A DNA stretch of 64,000 nt from Bagarius yarrelli (lineage: Eukaryota > Chordata > Actinopteri > Siluriformes > Sisoridae). Of the stretch, positions 45,127 to 57,560 are shown piece after piece. Positions within the stretch are counted from its first letter, which is position 1. Every line of letters starts with the position of its first letter. The stretch lies in assembly GCA_005784505.1 (NCBI GenBank), contig VCAZ01000042.1, positions 2,848,854-2,912,853 of the forward strand, given 5' to 3'. The notes under the pieces are model-generated. The model was not told the DNA's origin. It saw only the letters and a program-made list of their open reading frames with translations, and ran no database searches. The position numbers were made by a program, and so were the translations under genes.

Positions 45127-47997
45127 TTAAAGTTTTTCCTAGCTTATAAAGCTAGCTACAGGAAGTACTAATGGAATTGGCTAGCACTCAGGCGAGGACA
45201 CCCTCTGATGGCGGGAGGCCAGAATCATTACAAGTGCATTCACCACAAAGGAGCCACAATCCAAGAAAAAATAAAACAGGGGTTATAAACGTCAACAAGT
45301 AGACAAAAATAAAGGCAACAATGATCACATGACAAGATAGGAAGTAAACAAAGAGCATGAACAAAAAACACAAGCATAAACCTTATAACATTAACAGAAA
45401 ACCGAAACAGTATAGATTATAGAGTATAGATATAGATTCCTTTGTTTTGTTTTTTTGACATTTTAACTGTATTGAATTATTGAACACTGGACGAGGTAGA
45501 GACAGACGCTCTGGTAAAGTGAGCTCGTCATACATTTGAATTCACTTTGCCATCGACACTATTGATTTTCTTAAACTCGATTACAGCACGAGCCATGACA
45601 AGCTGAGATCTATGACGACTAAAGGGTTTAAACCTCCTTTAAGCAGCCGGATTTTGGTTATCTAATGTTTGGTGTAGACTTTATCTCTAATCTCTCTTCC
45701 CTCATTACAGATGTGTTAGCATGTGCTGCATCTTTTATTATGGCCAATCAGGACCTTCTCAAGGGGGTTGCTTAGGCAACAAAGAACCTTCAGAGCAGAA
45801 AGAAAGAGAGCTAGAGGTCATGGTCTGGCAGCGAGGAGTCCACCCTTCATATTCAGCCGCCATTGATCAGAGGATCAATACGTGTGCGGCTGATGTTGTC
45901 GTGTCTGATTGATGTGGTTCTTTTGCTTTTCTTCTGGCTGGGTGTTCTTCACCAGGCTTTTGAATGCACGCAGCGATTATAGAAAGTCAAAATGACAAGC
46001 CTCGAGCGTCGGCACTGACACAAGACAATTATGGGGAATTTTTTTGCTGCACCGTACCGTTTTTTTTTTATGTAATCAGAGGCACAAAGCAACTCATCTA
46101 AAGCTTAGAAGCTACATAAATAGAGAGCCACTTGAACTTAGACACACATATACAAAAAAACTGCATGCATTCTTCCACTGAATGAAAGACATTCGTGTGT
46201 GAGTGTGTGTTTTTTGCTGATTTTTTTTTTCCTCCCTTCGAAGTAAAAATGCTCAGTTCAATGTAAGTAGTACTGCACTGCTTTTAGCCTTTTACAGATG
46301 ATTGATGTGTAGCATACACAAACACACATACACACACGCTCACTTTGGAGGGTGGAGTTTTGCAGCTGTGTCAATATGCTACCGTACAATCAAAAAGATT
46401 TTCCCTTTTCAGTCCTACCGCTGGCATCTTTACAAGAGGCCTTGGCTTTTGTGTTCAAGTGTGTGTGCATGTGTATGTGTATGTGTGTGTGTGTGTGTAC
46501 AGTACATGCAGTATTTGCGCTCACCACGCCTAATGATCACACAGCGTCTCGCCGAAGTTTCTAGTTTGTACAGATTTACAGCGATAAAAGCGAGCCACAA
46601 AGACGCTGATTGCTTTTGTGCGATGTTTCAGAGGTCGGATGAATCATTTTAAAGATGAAAAGAGCGGAATTAACAAAAGATCGGAGTGGATTGGTGAGGG
46701 TGGATGGTGGGAGAGGGGGTTTAGAGGATCAGGACTCACATGACAGCTTGCAAGCTTTAGGCTTAACATATAGATCAACCCCGCAACAGCAAGCGAATCT
46801 CTGGTTACGGAATCTTATGTTCTGTGTCTGAAATCGAATAGGACTTGAGTTGTGCTGCACGTACCAACTGTTGAAAAAAAGTCAAAAAATAATAAAATTT
46901 TCCCTAAGACAAAAAAGATTATTGTTTTAATTTTAAGACATCTTTCATTTAAAAATAAATAGATTTTTCTTCTTGGTTTTCTTCTTCTTTTAAACAATAA
47001 AAAAGAGGCTAGCCTGCTTGTTGTATTATCATTTGTACATACTTTATTCCTACAACAATTCCAAAGGACTGTTTTGTATGGAACAATTGCCATTTTTCAA
47101 CATTCTATGTTTATTCCTTAAATTTGAACATAAAGGCAAAGCCCTTAAGTAAAATAACTTAAAAAAACCAACACTCAAGCGTTTTGGCTTTAATTCCCGT
47201 CTCTCACACTTCAGCACTCCGACTGACAGCTTCACTCTTCCTCTTGAAATGCTCCACATTTCTGGCTGGTGTCCTGTTCTGGTGAGATAACACAACAATC
47301 CCAGCAGCATTCTGGTGTATCAATAAAACCCATTTTATGGCTAATTTTCTCCATTTGAGGTAGAACGATAAGCGTTGAGTCGCAAACTGCATCAGCGGGC
47401 GCATTAGTTACAGCTGGTGTGCAATTAACACCACAGCCAGCAATCCACAGTGAGGGAAAATGAAACATAATGTAAACATGATTGGTACAATCTTATTTTT
47501 TGCACACTTCTTTTAATAGAGTGATAATTGGCGTGTGATTGGACACGACTGCCTATCTACACTAATCAATTTTAAAATAAATAAATACAACCAAAAATAC
47601 CTCCCTTTTAATTCCAATTGTTGTTTTGACATTTTTTGTACTTCATACGCACCAGAGTGTGAAATTACACTAGGACTTTCATCTGTATTCACCAACAGCT
47701 TTAATTAAAAATTCATTAAATAAAGAAAAGAAAGGACAACAGACAGGAAGGCCACCTATTATTCCTACATTTGATAAGTGTATTGTTTGAAATAATAGGA
47801 CATTTTTGTTCAATCCCTTGTTAATGACAGATTTGAGATAATTGCAGGTAGCATTTAAGATGGCATTTGGCTTATAATTTGCTCCTCAATTTGCTCCTCA
47901 ATTTCACAGAATCTTGTCTTTGTGTGTTTGATCTAATTACCTTCTGGCTATTTTCGCATTTCTGCCTGTAAAGCTCTTCATTAAAAGCTCTGTAAAG
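45127..47997. other. intergenic DNA with a short GT tract
   Basis: An interrupted GT tract at 46458-46500 is the only simple repeat of note. Open frames (for example 45721-45912 and 46302-46652) have no recognisable protein. Nothing else is recognised. Confidence 0.4.
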
Positions 47998-48055
47998 TCG
48001 GCACAATAGCCTTGTGGGTAGCATGTCGAATCATGGACCTTTCCCGGGTTCTGCC

Positions 48056-48093
<38 letters not shown>

Positions 48094-48145
48094 TTGCTTA
48101 CTGTCCTTTATCTGCTTAATAAAGACAGAAATGCCCAGACAGAAA
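47998..48145 (+). mobile_element. SINE family D with a TC microsatellite
   Basis: GTCGGCACAATAGCCTTGTG then GGTAGCATGTCG (A-box region), CCCGGGTTCTGCCCC (B-box region), a TC tract at 48060-48090, and CTTAATAAAGACAGAAATGC at the tail. The order is the same as in the copy at 51355-51505. Confidence 0.6.
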
Positions 48146-48214
48146 TATCCCACTTCTCGCTTTTAAGAAACCAAGAGGAGGTTTTTAATCGGGTCCCCAA
48201 CTGTTCTGGTGGAG

Positions 48215-48645
48215 AATTACCAAAGCAGCTGTTCCAGACATCTTCAACCTCAATACAAGCTAATGCCTCAAATCTACAACCATTGTCCTTGTGCACAAGA
48301 ATTTAACAGTGCCATGGTGGAATGTTCTCCAGTTATCATTAAGCGCTTTGATAGACTGATAATAACAATGATTCCATCATCCTTTGATCTTGATTAATGG
48401 CATTTTTCAGTCCAAGCAAAAGGTATATAGAGGACATGGTCTCTATGTAAGGATGCTGTTTGTTGCCTTCAGTTCTGATGTTCTGACTTTCGGTCTCTCA
48501 AAACTAATGCTAAGTGAAAGGAACAGTGTAGAGTCAGATTTTCCAAAGGAAAGTCAGAAAGGCATTCCTACCACCACTGCTCTTGAGTATCTTCTGCCGC
48601 AGCACCATGGAGAGCCGTCCTACTATACAACGGTGTGGTAACTTT
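48215..48645 (+). pseudogene. decayed Rex-type LINE reverse transcriptase fragment
   Basis: Translated pieces in changing frames include SPVIIKRFDRLI then IPSSFDLD (compare the MKCFERLV..IPSSLDPLQFAY region of fish Rex-like LINEs), YVRMLFVAFSS (the YVRMLFIDFSSAFN motif whose catalytic Asp is replaced by Ala here) and, near 48595, CRSTMESRPTIQRCG-like residues matching YRSTIES-LLYCITVWYG. Large internal deletions join these blocks. It is clearly inactive. An AT-rich stretch at about 49130-49385 ending AATAAATAAAGC could be its 3' tail, separated by a SINE. Confidence 0.7.
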
Positions 48646-48677
48646 AGTTCTGCAACCTGCAAAATACACCTGGAACA

Positions 48678-48832
48678 TTGGAAGCATTTGACGGACGCCC
48701 TTATCCAGAGCGACTTACATTTATACAAGTGAGCAATTGGGGGTTAAGGGCCTTGCTCAGGGGCCCAGTGGTGGTGGCTTGGTGGATCTTCGGATTGGTA
48801 ATCCAACACCTTAACCATGAGCCACCACTTCC
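48678..48832 (-). mobile_element. tRNA-derived SINE, family B
   Basis: Plus-strand words GACGCCCTTATCCAGAGCG, GAGCAATTGGGGGTTAAGGG, CCTTGCTCAGGGGCCCAGTG and CAACACCTTAACCATGAGCC show a minus-strand family B SINE. Compared with other copies the B-box segment is shortened (CCGAAGATCCACC). It lies just after the Rex LINE fragment. Confidence 0.8.
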
Positions 48833-49998
48833 CCACACCTACAACTAATAAGTTTGTGTCAGTTTATTATTGGAACAAAGTTCTATAGTCCAGATTTCAG
48901 ATAAACCAGCTGACAATACAGTAGAAGAAACCATGTGGGATGTCTTCTGGAGATTATTCCCACCCAGGACATCAGCTGTTTTGTAGGTGCAGGAAAAGCT
49001 ATGCAGGCTATGAAACAGTTTCTATTTTAAGCGTTATTGTAACCTTCCCCACCACAACACATTTTGTTGGATGCTGAACACAAACACAAGGAGTCTGTAA
49101 CCACCTTGAACACCAACACATTCCGGTTGAAGCTGTATGGATTTGTCCACACATTGTCCCCTTTTTTTGTAGTGTTGCACATTACGAACACTTCAAACTT
49201 GCTTTTTTCTTTCTTGCATGGTTAGTTTAATTGTTCGATTGTTTATACCGTCTTTGTATTGTTAAAAGTTGCTCAAGTATGTTGCAAAACTCTTTATTTT
49301 TATCTTATCATGTATCTAATTTGCACACTTTCTCACACTCTCTTTTCATTTTGTAAATAAATAAAGCTTTGGCAGTGTTGAATAAATTGTTCTGAATGCA
49401 TTTTGCAGACTTGACCTGGTGAAGCAGGTTAGACCATCACTCATGAGGAGGATTTGACCATTATTTACCAATAAAGACCACTTGTTGCCGGATTAATCCC
49501 TTCTCATCCAAAGATGTCTACTGCAGTCCCCTAAATGCTGTATTGTGTTTTAGTCATATTACAGATCAAAACTGGCAACCAGGCAGCAGCTGGATGAAGG
49601 GATATCACAGAACAAACAGGCCAGAAGATAACGGAACAAGGTTTTGGCACAAGGTTTACAGTCTCTACTGAGGGAATGGTAAGATTTATAACTCTGACAG
49701 TACAATGCCCAAACCTTCCAATTTAATAATTAAGATATTCCACTACATTATTAGATTGTGAGTAATTGGATAACATGTCTGGTTTGTTTTGGCTGTTAGC
49801 AGAAAGGGCTCCACATGAAGAGCTGAATTTACAGACAGTATATTATAGACAGAATTTGTATTAGGCAGAAAGTCAAATAATGATGAAGCCTTGGGAAACT
49901 GGAAGAAGTCTAATGTGAGGTAAATTCCAATGATTTTACTGAATGAAGAGTGTAGAGACAAGCTGTTCTGACCTGTGTGCCTACTCCGCATTTCTGGA
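48833..49998. other. intergenic DNA, possibly including a LINE tail
   Basis: 49130-49385 is T-rich and ends AAATAAATAAAGCTTTGGC, compatible with a retroelement 3' end. The rest shows nothing recognisable. Confidence 0.4.
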
Positions 49999-50004
49999 TA
50001 TGCA

Positions 50005-50300
50005 GTGGTGCCTTGAATTACAACTCAAACAAATTGAAACGCCATTAATCCATTTTTTTTGTTACATGTTTTTTAAAAAGAAAAATATAATTATAAATAA
50101 CGAATAATGTATAAAAAAACAATACATTAGAATTTACTGCAGTAGACAGGTTTTATTAAGTATAATGTACAGTATTTACCTTGAAGATCAGACGACTCCA
50201 CTTGCTAACACACAATCGAGTGAAACATGGGATGCTGGGCGGATGTTAATCTGCCACTTGTTTGACCTTTGAACTTTCCTCTGTGAAAACTTGCAAAACA
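50005..50300 (-). mobile_element. mariner-like MITE of the 5461-5690 family
   Basis: It starts CAGTGGTGCCTTGAATTAC and contains GCCATTAATCCA, then GGGATGCTGGGCGGATG, which is the inverse of CATCCGCCCAGCATCCCA at about 5626-5643. The right end is not resolved. No transposase sequence. Confidence 0.6.
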
Positions 50301-50630
50301 GGTAAATTTTTTAATTGAATACATCTGATCCTCTTTATTACATTTTCTGGTGAAATCATTGAAAAAGAAGGTTCTGTCGGTAAGTAACACGGTGATTAAG
50401 TCACCCGGCTCACAGACAGGCAAAAATAGTTTTTTTTACCTGGTCATGGTGATAGATGAAGAACATCCAGGTGTTTCTACCCCAACCATTCTACCCCACA
50501 TTAATTCATAATGATTTTAGTGAATTACATCTGAACTTAAACTAATTTTTATGACTTAGAATGACTAGAAACTGAATGAATGAACCAGCATGTGGATGAA
50601 ATAATGCAGTTAATGGCAAATAAAGTCAAT

Positions 50631-50760
50631 GGGTTCGAATACCAGCACCACCAATATGCCAATACTGGGCCCCTGAGCAAGGCCCTTAACCCTCAACTGC
50701 TCAGTTACATAAAAAATAAAAGTCACACTAAATAATTGGTTCTCCTAAGTGGCAAAAGTG
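50631..50760 (+). mobile_element. SINE family B, 5'-truncated at the B box
   Basis: Begins at the B box GGGTTCGAATACCAGCACC and continues CTGGGCCCCTGAGCAAGGCC, CTTAACCCTCAACTGCTCAG and TTACATAAAAAATAAAAGTC. The A box half is missing and the tail is degraded. Confidence 0.75.
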
Positions 50761-50951
50761 TAAATTAAACAGCTTTTATGTTAATAGGATTCGAACTAAA
50801 AATGTACTTTGAGTCATATAAAGGAGAGAGTGTGTGTGTGGGGCCATTTATTTATTTATGTTTATTATTCTCCAGTGATCCCTGATACTTCCCAGCAAAA
50901 AAATCTATTTCCTCTTATAGTAATAACAAATTAATAATTGCAGAGAGACAG

Positions 50952-50952
<1 letters not shown>

Positions 50953-50986
<34 letters not shown>

Positions 50987-50987
50987 G
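50953..50987. repeat. (AAT)n microsatellite
   Basis: About eleven AAT trinucleotide units. Confidence 0.95.
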
Positions 50988-51354
50988 TAATGACTCTTAC
51001 ACCCTTTTTTTCCACATGCCCGGTGGGGGGTGGATTAAGTTATCTCCTAACATTGGAAACACTCCGACGGCCTGCAGGCAGCCACAGCGTTTTATCTTCA
51101 GTGTGACTGCAGCAGGGAAAAAAAGAAGACGATTCTATTGAACCTCATTAAACACGCGAGATACAAGAGTATCAAATGTTAAAGGGTGAGATCCAGTTTC
51201 ACAACAATTCATCTCAATCCAGCAGAGAAGAAAGGGTTAAAACAGAAAAGACGTTAGATATGAATACCTTTGTTAGTAAGTGCAAAAAGTGCACAAATCT
51301 GTGGATAGAATTTTTATAAATAAAAGGAAATTCGTAAAATTAGTTAAAAATATT

Positions 51355-51505
51355 AGCTGGCGCCATAGTGGGTTAAGGCACCGACACCCACATGTGCAAG
51401 TGGCCCGGGTTTGAATCTGGCTCTGGTCCTTACCGGCCCCACCTCCTCTCTCTGTTTCCACCATTTCATCCCTCTGTCCTATCAATAAAGACATTTTAAG
51501 AGAAT
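51355..51505 (+). mobile_element. tRNA-derived SINE, family D (best copy)
   Basis: AGCTGGCGCCATAGTGGGTT then AAGGCACCGACACC (A-box region), GGCCCGGGTTTGAATCTGGC (B-box region), then TCTCTCTGTTTCCACC and CCTATCAATAAAGACATTTT at the 3' end. The full head-to-tail order makes this the reference copy for 36339 and 47998. Confidence 0.7.
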
Positions 51506-51607
51506 TTAGTTACATATCATTAAATCCAATTGTTTAACAAATCTTTTTTAAGCACTTACTCGCACTTACTCTTATAAAAGGTGCTGAATGTTGTACAGAT
51601 TGACAAC

Positions 51608-51940
51608 AAAAAATCTTCTATACCCGTTCATTTTCTTAGTCGGGGTCACGGGGATCTGATGGCGTCCATGCCAGCCGTCTCTGAAAAGGGCGAAAGGCAG
51701 GAGGGGGACACCCTGGGCAGGTCACCAGACCATCACAGGGCCACACACACACTCACATGGGCAATTTAAAATCACTAATCAACCTAACATACATGTTTTT
51801 AGACTATGGGAGGAAACCAGAGTAAACCCACACAAGCAGAACATGCAAACTCCACACAGAAAGACTCCTGCAGGGGAATCGAACCCGGGCCTTCTTGCTG
51901 TGAGGCAACAGTGCTAACCACTAAGCCACCGTGCTGCCTA
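51608..51940 (-). mobile_element. tRNA-derived SINE, family A (near full length)
   Basis: The minus-strand head reads GGCAGCACGGTGGCTTAGTG then GTTAGCACTGTTGCC, with a clean B box GGGTTCGATTCCCC. The body contains CTGCAGGAGTCTTTCTGTG and TGGTGACCTGCCCAGGGTGT, and the tail TATAGAAGAT. The A and B boxes are the best preserved in the window. Confidence 0.85.
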
Positions 51941-52134
51941 CAAAAAAAATTTAATAAAATGTTTCTGTAATTCTTATTCAAAAGGTAACTCATAAAATTT
52001 GGTGTCCATAAAGCCCAGATTCAGACCACATCTAAATGGAGCGAGATAATGCGAAGCTCCTGATACACGACATACAGTACATATGAGTTTTAGGTGACAC
52101 ATCATTAGAACACCTACATCATCTTTAAGCCACA

Positions 52135-52512
52135 CAGCTGTCTAAAATTTCTTTTACTGGAAACATGAGATTAAAACTCTGTTCCAGCATGACAATGTTC
52201 CTGTGCACAAATCCCCTGATCTCCATGAAGACATGCTGTGTTCTGATTGGAGAAGGAGAACTCTCATGTCCTGTACAGAGTCCTGATTCTGACTCCACCC
52301 ATTTAAACCAAAATGGCATGAACTGGAACCCCGACTGAACCCCAGACCTCCTCAACCTCAACATTAGTGTCTGATCTCACAAATCCACACAGTCACATGA
52401 CACAATCTAGTGGAAAACCTGCACAGAAGAATAGAGATGGGAGGAAGAGTGAGACTAACATCTGGAATAGGATGTAAAAAATGGTCAGATGTTCCAATAC
52501 TGTTGACCCTGT
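52135..52512 (+). pseudogene. Tc1-like transposase 3' fragment
   Basis: The translation FQHDNVPVHKSPDLHEDM at about 52180 is the motif around the second catalytic Asp of Tc1 transposases (FQHDNAPVHK type). Downstream, AATGGCATGAACTGGAACCC, TCAACATTAGTGTCTGATCT and CACAAATCC match the coding sequence just before the C-terminus, and GGTCAGATGTTCCAATACT matches the terminal region. The 5' half of the element is gone, and frame changes remove any coding ability. Confidence 0.8.
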
Positions 52513-55500
52513 AGAGATTATTTGCCTGAGTATTGAATCTGTTAAATAGTAAATGTTTATTCTGGTTTCTCGACGTACCTTGTCACATCCTGGACTTCTC
52601 CACAAGGCTTTTTTTTTCGCTGAGCATAGGAATGACAACGTTTGGATGCAGGCCCGGCAGTATTATATCTTAATCACTATTTTCAACCGAACAAGTTATG
52701 CTTTAACAATCCTCCCTTTTCTAGCAGATTACGACGAATGGAACGCGTGTAAATACACGTCCTAATGACCAGCTGCACATCAGGCTTGACGTGGTTTATT
52801 AGATCTCCATTCGACACTTTATAACATCCGACGGATGATGACGGATCTGTTCGCCTGCAGCATTTACTGTAATATAGGATAATCCTCTGTCGTTCCTTTT
52901 TTCTTTTCTTTGCCTTTTGTATGTGCAGCGTGAGTGTTTTTTTATGTAACATTTTGCTATTTTTTTTTAAACCTGGGTGATTAAACCTGCTGCCAGGTGT
53001 TCAATACACACACCAGCTATTAAACCTATGTATTACTTCTATAAGAGAATTTAAGTCTGTGCTCTGTGTCAGCGTCGTGTCTCATTGCCCTACGCCGTCT
53101 CTTAAAAGTTGACTCCGTATCCATGCTCAGATCCCCTCCTGGTGCCAGACATGTGTCCAGAGGTTAAAGTAGAAACTTTAGACTAGTCATGTTTGGATCA
53201 TTTAGACCTGGACATGAGTGCCAGCGTTCAGCGTTTGTAAACAATCCGCGGCAGAACGATGACTTCGGGCCACCAGCGAGTGCAAACTTGAGGAATGTTT
53301 TAACAAGACAGACTTTTACACACATGAAGGTTTAAGCAAGCAAACACACCTGCCTCCCCAGAGGCACGGGAACCACAAGAAAAAAACACACAGTCGCACT
53401 TCAGAAGCCGAGCTGTCAGGGCCTGAACCCCTCAGTGTAACTCGCAGACAGGATCAGAAACACTAACGTGACTACGGCGAGAAATTACTGCAGAACCGGC
53501 ATGAAAATACTCACAATTTTTTTATAATGTGGGGGTTAATTCCATTCAAACATTTACCCAGTCTCAACACAATGCAGGGACAAAATATTCAACAGATAAA
53601 AAGTGAGCAGTTACGAATCAGAGACAATTTGAAAGCAAGAAAAGGACAAAACAAACAAACAAACAACCACATGGACAAACTAAGGGACCAGGAGAACATA
53701 ACATTTAGCTATCGCCAAGCCGTCAATATCTTTAAGCGTCCTCAGTCTTTGTCGTGGAGCACCCTGGAAGGGTAACGCCCTTTTGCCCTCTGGTGGGGCA
53801 AAATATCTGAAGATCCCAAAGCGTTGCTTTACTTCTTATCTACAATCACAGAATCATCCTTTTTTCTCCAGGGATTTTGATTCAGCTTTTCACTCTACTG
53901 TGAACATCATCATCATCATCTCTAGTCACCGCTGTCATTGTCCTTCACCCTCTTTTCACAACTTCAGGGTTTCTGCTTTAATCTTGAGTTTCGGCTCCTC
54001 TTTTCTGTATCTGAGATTTCTCATGGTTGCATGTTCACGTGGGTTCCATGCAGGTTCTCCAGGTTTCTGGTGGATGGTAGTGAATCCAGGCTGCTTGTGC
54101 TACTGGGATGACCATCAATTTCACTTCAATGACAATTAAACACTGACCTGAAGATTAATACATGAATTTCAGTAAAGCAGACATTTTTTTCTGGATCGAT
54201 CAGATGTTTCAGGTTTAGAGTAATCCACTTTGTCTACACAAAGTGTTACTCTATAATTCAGAAATCTGGTGTCATTAATAATCCATGTTCAGGGTTTTCC
54301 TCACACCCATTAACTCGCCGCCTCGGGGTAACACCGGGGACGCACCGGACCGGAAGCTCCGGATACTGATTGGCTGGTGATGGCGGGGGCAGGGGAGCAG
54401 AAATAATGCTGGAACAAAGAAAGAGGATGTATGATGCATGCGCTTTGATTTCTTCGAGTGGAAATGCATTAAAATATAAGTGGAGGTGGAGAAGCTTTGT
54501 GTTTTAAGTCATGAAGTATGAATGTTGTGAAGTGACGTCAGATTGAATAAAGCACAAAATCATCACTTTGCAGTCGAGACTTTTTAAGATTTCCTATCGA
54601 AATAATAGTATTTAGATGTGACATCATCATAATCCAAATCACGCAGTTCCTGTTATTGTCTCAAGTGTTTTGTATCACATTGGCGATTCCATCCATTTTT
54701 GGTAGGCATGCCCGTGACATCATGTGACATTACTATATAAGCCATCTGGCAGTTTCCCTTTAAAGTGCTGAGCATTTTGATATGTCACATGACCATATTA
54801 ATTTAAATCTAGCCTATTCTTCAGATTAGCATGTCTGCGATGTCATGTGACATCTTTGTCCTATAATTAGGTTTTTCTATCATTTGTAGCTAAAGCAGCT
54901 TAACTCGATTTTAACATTTAAATAATCTTTTTACACCGCTAAAACAGAACCAAGCTTATGTCAGTGAGTCCACACATCTGCCTGCAACTGGGGGGATGGA
55001 ATCTGACTTCAAACATCGCTTTTTTAAAGTGGAAGGAGCTTCCAAAAAACGTGTGATAGACACCTAAAGAAATAAAGGCTCTCTTGATCTGTAGATAAAA
55101 ATTTCAGTAAGTCTGTGCAAATTATAGTCTGCGATTTCACTTCCTGACTGACAGGAGAGGAACCTGATGTGTTCTTTTTCTGCCCCTGAAACTCATCCAC
55201 TCCAGGGTTTGATGTGATATTCATGCTGGGTGCTTTAGCGTTGCTTCAGAACGAGTGACCAAGCTTCAGATCCAGTCCATCATGAACCCCCAAAAGAAAA
55301 GTGGTAACTGAAGCCTGTCCTTCACTCTTAACTTGTATCTGCAGAATGTTCTGCTGCCCTGTGATTGGACCACATGAAGGTGTAGGTGTTTCTAATAGAG
55401 TGACTGTGTTTCAATATCGTATAATCTAAATCAGCTTCATTTAACCTTTTTTTTTTCCATCATCAGCGTTCCTTTAATCCTGTAGGACAGAGTGAACGCT

Positions 55501-55909
55501 TCCAGATGAGACAGGTTTTATTCTCATGTGGTTTAAGACATGATGAAATCTAACCCCTGTTCAACCCCTGAAAAAAAATGTAAACAGAACCAACTGGAAG
55601 TGTGAGTTGATGTAAGACGCTGATCTTCTCTGTGTGCCGTCGTGACAGATTTGCTGATTCAGTGTTACGCTTGAGCAGTTGCGTCTCTTCTACGAGGTCA
55701 CGCTGAGCTTTAATCAAACTACTCTTCAGCACCTGCGCCAATCTGGACACCAACAACTGCTGGAAAACGCCAGATAAACTTCTACAGGAACATCAAACGT
55801 TTCACATGAACAGATAAGAAGCTGAAAAATCTCTACAAACATCCTCACACACACAGATCATTTATTATCAATTCAACCTAAAAAATAAGACAAACACTGC
55901 TCTGATTCT
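52513..55909. other. intergenic DNA; one imperfect repeat pair
   Basis: At 54706-54740 GGCATGCCCGTGACATCATG then TGACAT, and at 54828-54853 AGCATGTCTGCGATGTCATG then TGACATC, are imperfect direct copies about 120 bp apart. No gene or transposon is recognised elsewhere in this stretch. Confidence 0.4.
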
Positions 55910-55913
55910 GAGA

Positions 55914-56135
55914 CAAAGAGAGAGAGAGAGAGCGACACAGAAAGAGAGAGAGAGATGATAAATAAAGAAAGCTGAAGAAATACAGAAAGAGTGTGTGACA
56001 GAAAGATATCATGGGACAGAAGGAGGGGAAAAAGAGACAGAGTGTAAGTGAGTAAAAGAGAAAACAAAAAAAACAACATGAGAGTAAGACAAAAAAAAAG
56101 ACAGGAAGAAAGAAAGTGGGAGACAGAATGATAGT

Positions 56136-56185
<50 letters not shown>
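55914..56185. repeat. GA-rich region with (GA)n at 56140-56185
   Basis: Purine-rich sequence (GAGAGAGA, AAAGAGAC, GAAAGAAAG) ends in a perfect GA tract of about 45 bp. The minus-strand open frames here, made of Ser-Leu repeats, are artefacts of this composition. Confidence 0.92.
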
Positions 56186-56188
<3 letters not shown>

Positions 56189-56208
56189 CTGATTAAGCTT
56201 CTTAGTAC

Positions 56209-56450
56209 AACATTCATTTATTCATCTTCTATACCCGCTCATTCCCTAATCTGGGGTCACAGCCTATCCCAGCCGTCTCTGAAAGGGCGAAAGGCAGGAG
56301 GGGACACCCTGGACAGGTTGCCAGTCCATTACAGGGACACTCACACACACAGACACACTCACTTATATGGGCAATTTAGAATTACAAATCAATCTAACAT
56401 ACATGTTTTTGGACTGTGGAAGGAAACCCGGAGTAAACACACACACATAA
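56209..56450 (-). mobile_element. SINE family A, 5'-truncated
   Basis: Contains ATTCATTTATTCATCTTCTA, TACCCGCTCATTCCCTAATC, GGAGGGGACACCCTGGACAG and GGACTGTGGAAGGAAACCCG. The tRNA-like head is missing. It directly follows the GA tract. Confidence 0.8.
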
Positions 56451-56538
56451 CATGCCCCCTCAGCCCAACAATTCAGTCAAATTTTACGGTCTCTAAAAGT
56501 GACGTCTTCTGTAAATCAATGTATAAATTTTCTACGCC

Positions 56539-56565
56539 CACACACACACACACACACACACACAT
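56539..56565. repeat. (CA)n microsatellite
   Basis: A CA tract of about 26 bp. Nothing else is seen between here and 57038. Confidence 0.95.
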
Positions 56566-57038
56566 ACAATTATATGTATTGTATACTGTTCAACAATTCA
56601 GTTCAGGTAGAAAGACACAAAGACAAGTACTGTTCCATTCACACCGCAAGCTTTAGTGCTCTAATTCTCATTTTTTCGCTTAGATCTGTACGTGTTGTTC
56701 TTTTAACATCAGATTTCCAGTGTGTGAACTGATCGCGGCCTTAAACTGTCCCGAATGCACAAAACAACGCTTACATTTATAAGACGATGTGTGGCGGACA
56801 ACATCGAATCAATGAGCAGTCATTAAGGAGGAAGAGGATAAGGAGAAAAAGAGACATGTTTATTGTCTGTTACAGTATGGAGGTCTGTGTGGACGTGGAG
56901 TCAGAGTCAAGACTGGTTTAACCATGACATGAACGTCTTCAGCCAAATTCATTAAATGATGACGCACGTCCATCGAAAACAACGTCAAATGAATTCCAAT
57001 GTAACTGTTGATACTGAGGTCACATTGCAAAACATCTG

Positions 57039-57082
57039 CATTTACATCATTTAATGGAATTATCCAGAACGACGTACAAAAC
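57039..57082 (-). mobile_element. scrap of SINE family B tail
   Basis: CTGCATTTACATCATTTAAT then TATCCAGAACGACGTAC resembles the tail (GCATTT..TTATCCAGAGCGACTTAC) of the family B SINEs on the minus strand. Only about 45 bp is alignable by eye. Confidence 0.5.
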
Positions 57083-57284
57083 TATGTTAAGTCTCATTAA
57101 TGAACAGCTCAACATTCAGCTGGTACAATAGACCACAAATCAAAGTGTAAAAACCCACAAAAACTTAAGTTTACCATTAAAAAAAAAAAAAAAAGCTATA
57201 AATGTCGAATGTGCAGGTATTTGAGAAAGACTTTGTTTTTTTATTCAGTCGTCTCTTGGAGACAGTCAGTGTCTCTGCTGTTCT

Positions 57285-57560
57285 TACATTGACGGGAAGT
57301 TCATTCCAACGCTTGGTGCCAGAGAAAAGTCTTGACCCCGACTGACCTTGTGTTTTAGTGGATCAGTTGAGCGGTGCTGGTGGATCTGAGGAGTGATGAG
57401 TGCTTTATGATAAAGGGGTTCTGCTGCTCTGTATTTGGTTTTCTATCGGTGTTTTGAATCTGATGTGTGCAGCACTGGGAGGCAGTGGACGGAGAGTAGC
57501 AGTGGGATGGTTGCAGTTACAGTCCAGTTTAGAAATGACAAGTGACTCATTAAGTGAGTG
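57285..57560 (+). repeat. possible copy of a dispersed fish repeat
   Basis: GGGAAGTTCATTCCAACGCT, GGTGCCAGAGAAAAGTCTTG, GAGGAGTGATGAGTGC and TCTGATGTGTGCAGCACTGG resemble a dispersed sequence I remember from teleost genomes (GTTCATTCCACCA..GGGGCCAGAACAGAG, GATGCGTGCAGCAACAGGAAG). The class and limits are unknown. Confidence 0.4.

Noticed and set aside
45721..45912. 63-codon frame in CCAATCAGG-containing sequence, considered as an exon of the upstream gene
   Set aside because: No acceptor/donor pair in phase and no recognisable protein; a conserved non-coding element is possible but untestable here.
51880..51940. tRNA gene, from A- and B-box matches
   Set aside because: The boxes belong to the head of a SINE with a long non-tRNA body; no cloverleaf with proper acceptor pairing is evident.
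55873..56217. 114-codon minus-strand frame of Ser-Leu repeats
   Set aside because: Product of the GA-rich region and GA microsatellite.
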